The notes under the pieces were generated by a model. It did no database searches. It was not told the origin of the DNA and worked only from the letters and a program-made list of their open reading frames with translations. Shown one piece after another: positions 47,016 through 55,601 of a stretch of 64,000 nt of DNA. The DNA is from Tepidicella xavieri (GTDB lineage Bacteria; Pseudomonadota; Gammaproteobacteria; Burkholderiales; Burkholderiaceae_C). Location of the stretch: assembly GCF_004363315.1 (NCBI RefSeq), contig NZ_SNYL01000008.1, positions 1 through 64,000 of the forward strand. The letters run 5' to 3'. Position numbers and translations under genes: made by a program. Position 1 is the first letter of the stretch, and the number at the start of each line of letters is the position of its first letter.

Positions 47016-48020
47016 ATGTTGAACAAGCGCACGTTTTGTCAAGGAGCGGTGGCGGTGGTTGCCATGGGGTTGTTGGGCGGGGCGCAGGCCCAGCCGCGCG
47101 TCATTAAGTTCGCCAACCAAAACGGCAAGGGTCACCCCATCGTGCAGGGGATGGACAAGTTTGCTGAGTTGGTGGCGCAAAAGTCGGGCGGCCGCCTCAA
47201 GGTGCAGGTATTCCCCGGTGGCGCGCTGGGCGGCGACCAGGCCAATGTGTCCGCGCTGCAGGGGGGAATGCTGGAAATGGCATCGATGAACTCGGGCATT
47301 TTCGCCAGCATCGTCAAAGAGTTCGCGGTGTACGACTTCCCGTTTATGTTTGGCAACCCGCGCGAAGCGGATGCGGTGCTGGACGGTCCGTTTGGCAAGC
47401 AGTTGCACGCCAAGCTGGAAGACAAAGGCCTGGTGGGCCTGGCCTACTACGAGTTGGGCTTTCGGCACCTTACCAACAACCGCCGTCCGATCACCAAGGT
47501 GGAGGACATTGCCGGCCTGAAGCTGCGTGTCATTCCCAACCCCATCAATGTTGACTGGGTGTCGGCGCTGGGGGCCAACCCGACGCCGCTGCCATTTCCT
47601 GAGCTGTACGCCGCGCTGGAGCAGCGCGCGGTCGATGGGCAGGAAAACCCTGTGGCCACGATCTGGGGCGCCAAGTTTTACGAAGTGCAAAAGTACCTGA
47701 CGCTGACCTACCACCAGTACAACCCGCAGTCGGTGGTGGTGAGCAAAAAGTTCTGGGACAGCCTCAGCGCCGACGACCGCCGCATTTTGCAAGAAGCGGC
47801 GCTGGAATCGGCCAAGTTTCAACGCCAGCAGGCCCGCGCGTCGGTCGACAGCACGCTGGATAACCTCAAAAAAGCCGGCATGCAGGTCAGCGAGCTGCCC
47901 GCCGCCGAGGTGGCCAAAATGCGCGAGCGCATGAAGCCCGTCATCGCCAAGCACACCGCCGCGGTGGGCGAGGCCACGGTGGCCGCCTTGCAGGCCGAGC
48001 TGGACAAGCTGCGCAAGTGA
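47016..48020 (+). CDS. TRAP transporter periplasmic solute-binding protein (DctP)
   Basis: 334-residue binding protein. The signal peptide ends in GAQAQP (cut after residue 25 or so). The mature chain has the DctP pattern: GKGHPIVQGMDKFAELVAQKSGGRLKVQVFPGGALGGDQANVSALQGGMLEMASMNSG, then LGFRHLTNNRRPITKVEDIAGLKLRVIPNPINVDWVSALGANPTPLPFPELYAALEQRAVDGQENP, including the conserved Arg of the carboxylate-binding site (KLRVIPN). The ligand is therefore an acid, which suits shikimate or quinate. The gene order Q-M-P is less common than P-Q-M. It ends in a TGA overlapping the next gene's possible GTG. Confidence 0.95.
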   Translation: MLNKRTFCQGAVAVVAMGLLGGAQAQPRVIKFANQNGKGHPIVQGMDKFAELVAQKSGGRLKVQVFPGGALGGDQANVSALQGGMLEMASMNSGIFASIVKEFAVYDFPFMFGNPREADAVLDGPFGKQLHAKLEDKGLVGLAYYELGFRHLTNNRRPITKVEDIAGLKLRVIPNPINVDWVSALGANPTPLPFPELYAALEQRAVDGQENPVATIWGAKFYEVQKYLTLTYHQYNPQSVVVSKKFWDSLSADDRRILQEAALESAKFQRQQARASVDSTLDNLKKAGMQVSELPAAEVAKMRERMKPVIAKHTAAVGEATVAALQAELDKLRK

Positions 48021-48037
48021 GCCAGGAGTTCGTCACC

Positions 48038-48907
48038 ATGCGCATCGACGGCCTGACCGAGCTGATCGTCCACATCGGCTACCCCACCCACACCTTCAAG
48101 TCGCCGCTGATCTACAACCCGTACTTCGAGTCGATCGGTGCCAACGTGGTGGTGGTGCCGCTGGCGTGCCGTGCCGAGCCGTACCCGGTGCTGTTGCGCA
48201 GCATCTTCGCGTTGGACAACGTGCGCGGGGCGCTCGTGACGATGCCGCACAAGGTGCGCACGGTGGAACTGCTGGACGTGGCCAGCCCCGCGGTGCAGGT
48301 GGCCGGGGCGTGCAACGCGGTGCGCCGCGACGCCGATGGCCGTCTGGTGGGTGACCTGTTCGACGGCGTGGGCTTTGTGCGCGGGTTGCTGCGCAAAGGG
48401 GTGGCGGTACAGGGGGCGCGTGCGCTGGTGGTCGGCTGTGGCGGGGTCGGCAGCGCCATCGCCGCCGCGCTGGCCGCTGCGGGCGTGGCACAGGTGCGCG
48501 TGCACGACGTGCGCGCGGGGGCAGCCCAAGCCCTGGCCCGGCGGCTGGCGCAGCACTACCCCAACACGCAGGTGCTCTGTGCCGACCCTGACCCGTCCGG
48601 CCTGGACATCGTCGTCAACGCCACGCCGCTGGGCATGCACGAGGGCGATCCGCTGCCGCTGGATGTGTCGCGCTTGCAGCCCGGCACCCTGGTGGGGGAG
48701 GTGGTGCTGCGCGCCGACATCACGCCGTTGTTGCGCGCGGCGCTGGCGCGCGGCTGCCGCATCCAGGTGGGTGCGGACATGCTGTACGAGCAAATCCCCG
48801 CGTACCTCGAATTTTTTGGTTTGCCGACCACCACCCCCGACACCCTGCGCCGCGTGGCCGGGCAAGACGCGGCGGCACTGCCCGCCGAGGCACAGGAGGC
48901 ATCATGA
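48038..48907 (+). CDS. Shikimate/quinate dehydrogenase-like enzyme
   Basis: 289-residue protein of the shikimate dehydrogenase family. The catalytic pair is Lys72 (MPHK) and Asp109 (LFDGVG). The nucleotide-binding loop is GCGGVG (133-138), and Asp157 after the second strand (VRVHDV) points to NAD rather than NADP. The usual substrate-binding Ser-x-Ser is replaced by HTFKSP at residues 18-23. Together with the operon this suggests a catabolic enzyme oxidising shikimate or quinate to 3-dehydroshikimate or 3-dehydroquinate. Start: ATG with AGGAG eight bases upstream; a GTG at 48017 overlapping dctP is the alternative. It overlaps the next gene start by four bases. Confidence 0.88.
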   Translation: MRIDGLTELIVHIGYPTHTFKSPLIYNPYFESIGANVVVVPLACRAEPYPVLLRSIFALDNVRGALVTMPHKVRTVELLDVASPAVQVAGACNAVRRDADGRLVGDLFDGVGFVRGLLRKGVAVQGARALVVGCGGVGSAIAAALAAAGVAQVRVHDVRAGAAQALARRLAQHYPNTQVLCADPDPSGLDIVVNATPLGMHEGDPLPLDVSRLQPGTLVGEVVLRADITPLLRAALARGCRIQVGADMLYEQIPAYLEFFGLPTTTPDTLRRVAGQDAAALPAEAQEAS

Positions 48908-49818
48908 GCGATTTGTTGCACTTGCCGCCCCGCGAACCTGGACTGGCCGATTGGGCTGACGAAGCCAATCCGCTGGGTCTGGAGGGGTTGGAGTTCATCG
49001 AGTACGCCACCCACCAGCCGCAGGCCTTGGGCCAAGTGCTGGAGCTGATGGGCTTTGTGGCGGTGGCGCGCCACCGCTCGCGCGAGGTGACGCTGTACCG
49101 CCAAGGCGAGCTCAACGTGGTGGTCAACGCGCACCTTGACGAGGCGCGCGCCGCGCAGCTCGGGGCGCGTGGGCGGCCCGTCATCGCCGCTTTGGGTTTG
49201 CGTGTGCGCGATGCCCGTGCCGCGTTTGAACGTTTGCAGCAACGCGGTGCGTGGCCGGTGCCGCCGCACGCGCAGGTCATGGAGCTCAACATTCCCGCCA
49301 TCCACGGCGTCGGCGGTAGCCGGCTCTATTTCGTCGACCGCTGGCGCGAGTTTTCCATTTACGACATTGACTTCGTGTCGATGCCGGGGGTGTCGCGCCA
49401 TCCGCCAGCGTTGGCGGGCATGCATTTTTTTGGCGTCGTGCAGTACGTCGGGCTGGGGCGTACCCACGACTGGATCGAGTTCTACCAGGAGCTGCTCGGC
49501 GCCACGCTGATCCCCGACGAGCAGCGCTACGGCATCATGCCCAAAGGCAAGCTGATGCGGGTTCCTGGCCTTGGGCCGGCACAGAGTTTTATGCTGCAGC
49601 TGGTGGAGCCTGACCCCAGCGTGCTCGACAGCGACGAGCGCCTGCAGCGTATCGGGCTGGGGGTGCCGGACGTGCTGCACGCCGTGCAACTGCTGCGCGG
49701 GCGCGGCGTGGAGTTTGTCGAAACCTCCGCCGCGCACACGGAGCCGCGCGGCGCCATCACACGCACCTACCTCGGGTCGGTGGTGTTTGAGCTGGTGCAC
49801 AGCCAGCGCCAGGGGTGA
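48904..49818 (+). CDS. 4-hydroxyphenylpyruvate-dioxygenase-like VOC protein
   Basis: 304 residues of the HPPD fold, two glyoxalase-like halves. The N-terminal half is close to HPPD (NPLGLEGLEFIEYATHQPQALGQVLELMGFVAVARHRSREVTLYRQGELNVVVNA). In the C-terminal half, which should carry the iron, His174 (GMHFFG) and Glu296 (VVFELV) match two ligands, but the middle His (normally IQHIAL) is Arg249 (LQRIGL). The chain is about 50 residues shorter than true HPPD. In the fused QuiC/QsuB enzymes an HPPD-like domain follows the dehydroshikimate dehydratase barrel; here it is a separate upstream gene, so a companion role in the same pathway is likely. Confidence 0.85.
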   Translation: MSDLLHLPPREPGLADWADEANPLGLEGLEFIEYATHQPQALGQVLELMGFVAVARHRSREVTLYRQGELNVVVNAHLDEARAAQLGARGRPVIAALGLRVRDARAAFERLQQRGAWPVPPHAQVMELNIPAIHGVGGSRLYFVDRWREFSIYDIDFVSMPGVSRHPPALAGMHFFGVVQYVGLGRTHDWIEFYQELLGATLIPDEQRYGIMPKGKLMRVPGLGPAQSFMLQLVEPDPSVLDSDERLQRIGLGVPDVLHAVQLLRGRGVEFVETSAAHTEPRGAITRTYLGSVVFELVHSQRQG

Positions 49819-49823
49819 CGCGC

Positions 49824-50750
49824 ATGGTCACGCTACCGTTGCACGACCCCGGCATCGCCCGCTTTGGCATGGACACCACGACGCTGGCGGGCCCCTTGCA
49901 GGCAAAACTGGAGGCCATTGCCGCCGCGGGTTTTTCGCAGGTGATGCTGAAAGCCAGCGACCTCAGTAACCACCCCGATGGCTGGCGCGCCGCTGCGCGG
50001 GCGGTGCGTGCCAGTGGCCTGCGCCCGACAGGGCTGCAGGTGCTGCGTGACTTCGAGGGCTTGAGCGGGCACCTGCACCAGTACAAGGTGGGGGTGGCGC
50101 AGACCATGTTAGAGATGGCCGCCGAGGCCGGCGCCGACGTGCTGCTGGTGTGCTCGACGACATCCGCCCACGCCAGCGCCGACATTGAGCACTGGGCCCG
50201 CGACCTGCGCAAACTGGCCATCATGGCCATTCCTTGGGGTATCCGCATCGCTTACGAAGCGCTGTCGTGGGGGCGGCACGTGCACGAGTTCACCACCGCC
50301 TGGGACGTGGTCAGCCGTGCCGACTGTCCCAACCTGGGGTTGGGGCTGGACTCGTACCATATCTTTGCGACCCAGTCCCCGTTGGAGTGGGTGGACGAGC
50401 TGGACCCCGAGCGTATTTTTCTCGTGCAGCTGTCGGACTTCATGTGGCAAGAGGTGCGCACGCAGGAAGAGCTTATCAGCACCGCGCGCACGTTTCGCGT
50501 CTTTCCCGGCGAGGGGGTGCACAGCGAACAGCTGGCGCAGCTGGTGTTGCGTTTGCACCGTCTGGGCTACCGGGGCGACTACAGTTTCGAGGTCTTCAAC
50601 GACGACTACCAACAATTGCCGCCCGAGTACGTGGCGGCGCGTGGCCGCCGCTCGGCGCAATGGTTGGCCGAGGATGTTTTACACGTCGACGCGCCCTGGC
50701 GTTCACCGTGGCATTGGGCACGCCGCAGCGCGCCGCAGGCGCCGATTTGA
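49824..50750 (+). CDS. 3-dehydroshikimate dehydratase-like TIM barrel
   Basis: 308-residue sugar-phosphate-isomerase/AP-endonuclease-2 type TIM barrel. The four metal ligands of QuiC-type 3-dehydroshikimate dehydratase are seen as Glu145 (YEALSWG), Asp176 (LDSYH), Gln202 (LVQLSDF) and Glu256 (YSFEVFND); the FPGEG and SFEVFNDDY motifs are also shared. It would convert 3-dehydroshikimate to protocatechuate in the cytoplasm. In the bacteria where QuiC is known best this barrel is fused to an HPPD-like domain, here supplied by the preceding gene. ATG 49824 has an AGGGG ribosome binding site; a GTG at 49815 that overlaps the VOC stop is the alternative. Confidence 0.87.
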   Translation: MVTLPLHDPGIARFGMDTTTLAGPLQAKLEAIAAAGFSQVMLKASDLSNHPDGWRAAARAVRASGLRPTGLQVLRDFEGLSGHLHQYKVGVAQTMLEMAAEAGADVLLVCSTTSAHASADIEHWARDLRKLAIMAIPWGIRIAYEALSWGRHVHEFTTAWDVVSRADCPNLGLGLDSYHIFATQSPLEWVDELDPERIFLVQLSDFMWQEVRTQEELISTARTFRVFPGEGVHSEQLAQLVLRLHRLGYRGDYSFEVFNDDYQQLPPEYVAARGRRSAQWLAEDVLHVDAPWRSPWHWARRSAPQAPI

Positions 50751-50753
50751 TGC

Positions 50754-50916
50754 CATAATCGCTGCGTCATCACCCATGTCACCCGAAACGGGCCCCGGTC
50801 GGCGGTGAAGCTGCCATGGCCGCTGGGTCCTAAGTCCCAAAGCCGCCTCACAAGGGCGCGACTGCCGAGGGGCACCGGAAGTTTTTCGTTAGAGAAACAC
50901 TGCAAGGTTCAACATC
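50754..50916 (+). promoter_or_regulatory. Promoter and folded leader of ilvB
   Basis: A TGCCATAAT extended -10 at 50751-50759 precedes a leader of about 150 bases. The leader can fold into a long closed structure: GCCCC..TCGGC (50792-50803) pairs with GCCGA GGGGC (50864-50873), enclosing GGCGG/CCGCC and TGGG/CCCA (50824-50839) stems. CCCG-AAA-CGGG (about 50782-50793) is a further hairpin. I see no long branched-chain codon run, so it is not a classical leader peptide; an RNA-binding or riboswitch-like role is possible. Confidence 0.45.
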
Positions 50917-52692
50917 ATGAAAATCTCCCAACCCGAACTGGCCAGCGCTGCGGCGGCCGCCCAAACCCACGGCGAAGAGCTGATGGGTGCCGATATCCTG
51001 GTGCGTTGCCTGCAAGCCGAAGGCGTCGAATACGTCTGGGGTTACCCCGGCGGAGCGGTGCTGTACATCTACGACGCGCTGTACCGTCAGGAGGGCATCC
51101 AGCACATCTTGGTGCGCCACGAACAAGCCGCCGTGCACGCGGCCGATGGCTACGCGCGCGCCACCGGCAACGTCGGCGTGGCGCTGGTCACCAGCGGACC
51201 TGGGGTCACCAACGCGGTCACCGGCATCGCCACCGCGTACATGGATTCGATCCCGATGGTCATCATCACCGGCAATGTGCCGACGCACGCCATCGGGCAA
51301 GATGCCTTCCAGGAGTGCGACACGGTGGGCATCACCCGCCCGATCGTCAAGCACAACTTCTTGGTCAAGGACGTGCGTGACCTGGCGCTGACCGTCAAGA
51401 AAGCGTTTCACATCGCGCGCACTGGCCGCCCCGGCCCGGTGGTGGTGGACATCCCCAAGGACGTGTCGTTCAAAAAGACGCTCTTCACCGGCTACCCGGA
51501 GTCGGTCACGATGCGCTCGTACAACCCCGTGCGCAAGGGCCACGGCGGACAGATCCGCAAGGCGCTGCAACTGCTGATGACGGCCAAGCGCCCCTACATC
51601 TACACCGGTGGCGGCGTGCTGCTGGGCAACGCCGTGCAGGAACTGCGCACCCTGGTGGACATGCTGGGCTACCCGGTCACCAACACCTTGATGGGCCTGG
51701 GCGCTTACCCGGCCACCGACCGCAAGTTCCTGGGCATGCTGGGCATGCACGGCACCATCGAAGCCAACAACGCGATGCAGAACTGCGACGTGCTGTTGGC
51801 CGTGGGGGCGCGCTTCGACGATCGCGTCATTGGCAACCCCAAGCACTTCGCGCAGAACGAGCGCAAGATCATTCACATCGACATCGACCCATCCAGCATT
51901 TCCAAGCGGGTGAAGGTGGACGTGCCCATCGTGGGCGACGTCAAGGACGTGCTGACCGAACTGATCGCCATGATCAAGGACAGCCCGCTCAAGCCCGATG
52001 CCCAGGCCCTGGCGGCCTGGTGGGAGACGATCGAAGGCTGGCGCAGCCGCGACTGCCTGAAGTACGACCGCCACAACACCGAGGTCATCAAGCCGCAGAT
52101 GGTCATCGAAACCCTGTGGAACATGACCAAGGACGCCGATGCCTACATCACGTCTGACGTCGGCCAGCACCAGATGTGGGCGGCCCAGTTCTACAAATTC
52201 GACCGGCCTCGGCGCTGGATCAACTCGGGCGGCCTGGGCACCATGGGCGTGGGCATTCCGTATGCCATGGGCATCAAGCTGGCCAAGCCCGAGAGCGAGG
52301 TGTACTGCGTCACCGGTGAAGGCTCGGTGCAGATGTGCATCCAGGAACTCTCCACCTGCCTGCAGTACAACACGCCCATCAAAATCCTGTCGCTCAACAA
52401 CCGCTACCTGGGCATGGTGCGTCAGTGGCAGGAGATCGAGTACTCCGGCCGCTACAGCCACAGCTACATGGATGCGTTGCCCAACTTCGTCAAGCTGGCG
52501 GAGGCGTATGGCCACGTCGGCATGCTGATCGAACGTCCACAAGACGTCGAGCCGGCGCTGCGCGAAGCCCGCAAGCTCAAGGACCGCACCGTGTTCATGG
52601 ACTTCCGCACCGACCCCACCGAGAACGTGTTCCCGATGGTGCAGGCCGGCAAGGGCATCACTGAAATGCTGCTGGGCGCCGAGGACCTGTAA
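50917..52692 (+). CDS. ilvB: Acetolactate synthase large subunit
   Basis: 591-residue thiamine-diphosphate enzyme that joins two pyruvates, or pyruvate and 2-oxobutyrate, in valine, leucine and isoleucine synthesis. Signatures: the catalytic Glu in [21 protein letters not shown], the ThDP-binding motif [33 protein letters not shown] with GDG-like start, and the FAD-related middle domain ([14 protein letters not shown]). The start [16 protein letters not shown] has a short extension before the family's ALADILV-like start ([24 protein letters not shown]). It forms a complex with IlvH, whose gene follows 125 bases later. Confidence 0.97.
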   Translation: MKISQPELASAAAAAQTHGEELMGADILVRCLQAEGVEYVWGYPGGAVLYIYDALYRQEGIQHILVRHEQAAVHAADGYARATGNVGVALVTSGPGVTNAVTGIATAYMDSIPMVIITGNVPTHAIGQDAFQECDTVGITRPIVKHNFLVKDVRDLALTVKKAFHIARTGRPGPVVVDIPKDVSFKKTLFTGYPESVTMRSYNPVRKGHGGQIRKALQLLMTAKRPYIYTGGGVLLGNAVQELRTLVDMLGYPVTNTLMGLGAYPATDRKFLGMLGMHGTIEANNAMQNCDVLLAVGARFDDRVIGNPKHFAQNERKIIHIDIDPSSISKRVKVDVPIVGDVKDVLTELIAMIKDSPLKPDAQALAAWWETIEGWRSRDCLKYDRHNTEVIKPQMVIETLWNMTKDADAYITSDVGQHQMWAAQFYKFDRPRRWINSGGLGTMGVGIPYAMGIKLAKPESEVYCVTGEGSVQMCIQELSTCLQYNTPIKILSLNNRYLGMVRQWQEIEYSGRYSHSYMDALPNFVKLAEAYGHVGMLIERPQDVEPALREARKLKDRTVFMDFRTDPTENVFPMVQAGKGITEMLLGAEDL

Positions 52693-52693
52693 G

Positions 52694-52799
52694 GCCGTCC
52701 CTTCCCCGGCTGCCAACCCGCTGGGTGGGCGGCCACTTGTTTGAAGACGAATCTATTTGCCGCCAAGCCCGTGACTTACCGGTGACGGGGGAGGGCGGT
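52694..52799 (+). ncRNA. Three-way-junction leader RNA before ilvH (ilvH-motif candidate)
   Basis: In the ilvB-ilvH gap the sequences CCG.CCCT.CCCC (52695-52707) and GGGG AGGG CGG (52787-52798) can form a closing stem. It encloses GGCGGC/GCCGCC (52728-52733 with 52759-52764) and CCCGT/ACGGG (52768-52772 with 52785-52789), giving a three-way junction that ends just before the ribosome binding site of ilvH. A conserved ilvH RNA motif in Betaproteobacteria is described in the literature; identity with it is my inference. Confidence 0.5.
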
Positions 52800-52817
52800 G
52801 GAAAAGAGGAATCGCAC

Positions 52818-53309
52818 ATGAGACACATCATTGCCGTGCTGGTCGAAAACGAGGCTGGCGCACTCTCTCGCGTGGTGGGCCTGTTTTCGGCCCGGGGCTA
52901 CAACATCGAGTCACTGACCGTGGCGCCGACGGAAGATCCGTCGCTGTCGCGCATGACGATCCAGACCACCGGCTCGGACGACGTGATCGAGCAGATCACC
53001 AAGCACCTCAACCGGTTGATCGAGGTCGTCAAAGTGGTCGATCTGACCGAAGGCGCCTACATCGAGCGCGAGCTGATGATGGTCAAGGTCCGCGCCGTCG
53101 GCAAGGAGCGCGAAGAAATGAAGCGCATGGCCGACATCTTCCGCGGCCGCATCATCGACGTGACCGAAAAGAGCTACACCATCGAGCTGACGGGCGACCA
53201 GTCCAAGAACGACGCTTTTCTGGAGGCGATCGACCGCAGCGCGATTCTGGAGACCGTGCGCACCGGCCCCAGCGGCATTGGGCGCGGCGAACGCATTTTG
53301 CGCGTCTGA
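52818..53309 (+). CDS. ilvH: Acetolactate synthase small (regulatory) subunit
   Basis: 163-residue protein with an N-terminal ACT domain (MRHIIAVLVENEAGALSRVVGLFSARGYNIESLTVAPTEDPSLSRMTI) that binds valine and gives feedback control of IlvB. The C-terminal domain with VKVRAVGKEREEMKRMADIFRGRIIDVTEKSYTIELTGDQSKNDAFLEAI is also complete. The start at MRHIIAVL has a good AGAGGA site. It is followed by a palindromic element and ilvC. Confidence 0.97.
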   Translation: MRHIIAVLVENEAGALSRVVGLFSARGYNIESLTVAPTEDPSLSRMTIQTTGSDDVIEQITKHLNRLIEVVKVVDLTEGAYIERELMMVKVRAVGKEREEMKRMADIFRGRIIDVTEKSYTIELTGDQSKNDAFLEAIDRSAILETVRTGPSGIGRGERILRV

Positions 53310-54434
<1,125 letters not shown>

Positions 54435-54480
54435 TCGGCATGGCCGGCGCAGCCTGCGGGCTGCTTCCGGTTTTCATCCC

Positions 54481-54507
54481 AAGCCGCCCGGTTCACGGGC
54501 GGCTTTT
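54481..54507 (+). terminator. Intrinsic terminator after ilvC
   Basis: AAGCCGCCCG, loop GTTCA, CGGGCGGCTT and a T-rich tail. Strong stem and T run give a reliable end for the ilvBHC transcript, 27 bases before the pssA start. Confidence 0.85.
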
Positions 54508-54534
54508 GCTTGGGTGGGCATTACACTTGCTGCC

Positions 54535-55344
54535 ATGCAAGAAGGAAACGACTTCATTCCCCCCGCTGAGCCTGCGCCCCCGCGTCGGCACAAAGGCATT
54601 TACGTGTTGCCCAACATGATCACGCTGGCGGCCTTGTTTGGCGGCTTTTATGCGGTGGTCATGGCCATGAATGACCGCTTCGATCTGGCCACCGTCGGGG
54701 TGTTCGTCGCCATGGTCCTCGATAGCCTCGACGGCCGGGTGGCCCGCTTGACCCACACCCAGAGCGCTTTTGGCGAGCAGATGGATTCGCTGGCCGATAT
54801 GGTGTCGTTTGGCGCAGCCCCTGCGCTCATTGCTTACGAGTGGGCGCTCAAAGACATCGGCCGTTGGGGTTGGATCGCGGCCTTTGTCTATTGCGCCTGC
54901 GCGGCTTTGCGGTTGGCCCGTTTCAATGTGAACACCAGCGTGGTGGACAAGCGCTTTTTCCAAGGCTTGCCGTCACCGGCTGCGGCGGCGCTGGTGGCCG
55001 GCTTCATCTGGCTGACGACCGAAGCCGGTTACAGCGGCGCGGATCTGGTCTGGCCCATGTTTGCCATCACCTTGTATGCCGGGCTGACCATGGTCACCAA
55101 TGTGCCGTTCTACAGCTTCAAGGACCTGAGCCTGAAAAAGAGCGTGCCTTTTGCGGCCATCGTGCTGATTGCCTTGGGCATTGCCATCATCAACATCCAT
55201 CCGCCCACGGTGCTGTTTGCCCTGTTCGTGGCCTATGGCCTCTCGGGCTATGTGGTGTATGGCTGGCGCAAGGCCAAGGGCAAGCCCACCAGCGTCATCA
55301 GCACCTCCACCGACGAGCCCGACGAACGCGGGCTGCACGATTGA
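54535..55344 (+). CDS. pssA: CDP-diacylglycerol-serine O-phosphatidyltransferase
   Basis: 269-residue membrane enzyme that makes phosphatidylserine, the precursor of phosphatidylethanolamine. The CDP-alcohol transferase motif D-x2-D-G-x2-A-R-x8-G-x3-D-x3-D is complete in DSLDGRVARLTHTQSAFGEQMDSLADMVSFG (about residues 63-93). About eight hydrophobic helices follow the cytoplasmic N-terminus. The start at MQEGNDFIPP is used; the frame seven codons earlier overlaps the ilvC terminator. It lies between ilvC and leuA, a common arrangement in betaproteobacteria. Confidence 0.95.
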   Translation: MQEGNDFIPPAEPAPPRRHKGIYVLPNMITLAALFGGFYAVVMAMNDRFDLATVGVFVAMVLDSLDGRVARLTHTQSAFGEQMDSLADMVSFGAAPALIAYEWALKDIGRWGWIAAFVYCACAALRLARFNVNTSVVDKRFFQGLPSPAAAALVAGFIWLTTEAGYSGADLVWPMFAITLYAGLTMVTNVPFYSFKDLSLKKSVPFAAIVLIALGIAIINIHPPTVLFALFVAYGLSGYVVYGWRKAKGKPTSVISTSTDEPDERGLHD

Positions 55345-55429
55345 TCCGGCCCTCATGGCCTAAAACATGATCGCCCCGATGGCTGCAAACGATCGGCGTT
55401 TGCCGCGGAAATGTGATACATTGTTTGTC

Positions 55430-55489
55430 ATGCAAATCGCTGCCATTTCCCTGCTACTAGGCCGTTGCCGATACGGGCAGGTGAAATAG
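55430..55489 (+). CDS. leuL: leuA leader peptide
   Basis: A 19-codon open frame, [19 protein letters not shown], ends in TAG. It contains three adjacent leucine codons, CTG CTA CTA, the last two rare in this GC-rich genome, where ribosome stalling under leucine shortage would occur. It is followed by a terminator and can form an alternative structure with it. This is the layout of a leucine attenuator. No convincing ribosome binding site is visible (TTGTTTGTC before the ATG). Confidence 0.7.
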   Translation: MQIAAISLLLGRCRYGQVK

Positions 55490-55510
55490 CGCGCGCTTTT
55501 TTCTGAACCA

Positions 55511-55546
55511 ACGGCCCGTATGCAACCGCAGCGGGCCGTTTGTTTT
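55511..55546 (+). terminator. Attenuator terminator upstream of leuA
   Basis: ACGGCCCG, a 13-base loop and CGGGCCGT followed by TTGTTTT make a good intrinsic terminator 55 bases before leuA. Its left arm and loop (GCCCGTAT) are complementary to ATACGGGC at the end of the leader peptide frame, and CAACGGCC is complementary to GGCCGTTG (about 55460-55467), so an antiterminator can compete with it. Confidence 0.75.
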
Positions 55547-55601
55547 GGATCACTGCGGAGTTTGCGCAGGCCGTGCTTTCCAGTGTCCACAGGAGTCCAC
55601 C

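Noticed and set aside
50805-51380. Leader peptide or overlapping gene in the ilvB leader
   Set aside because: The frame starting at 50805 has no enrichment for branched-chain codons, and continues into ilvB in a different frame with Arg-rich shadow composition.
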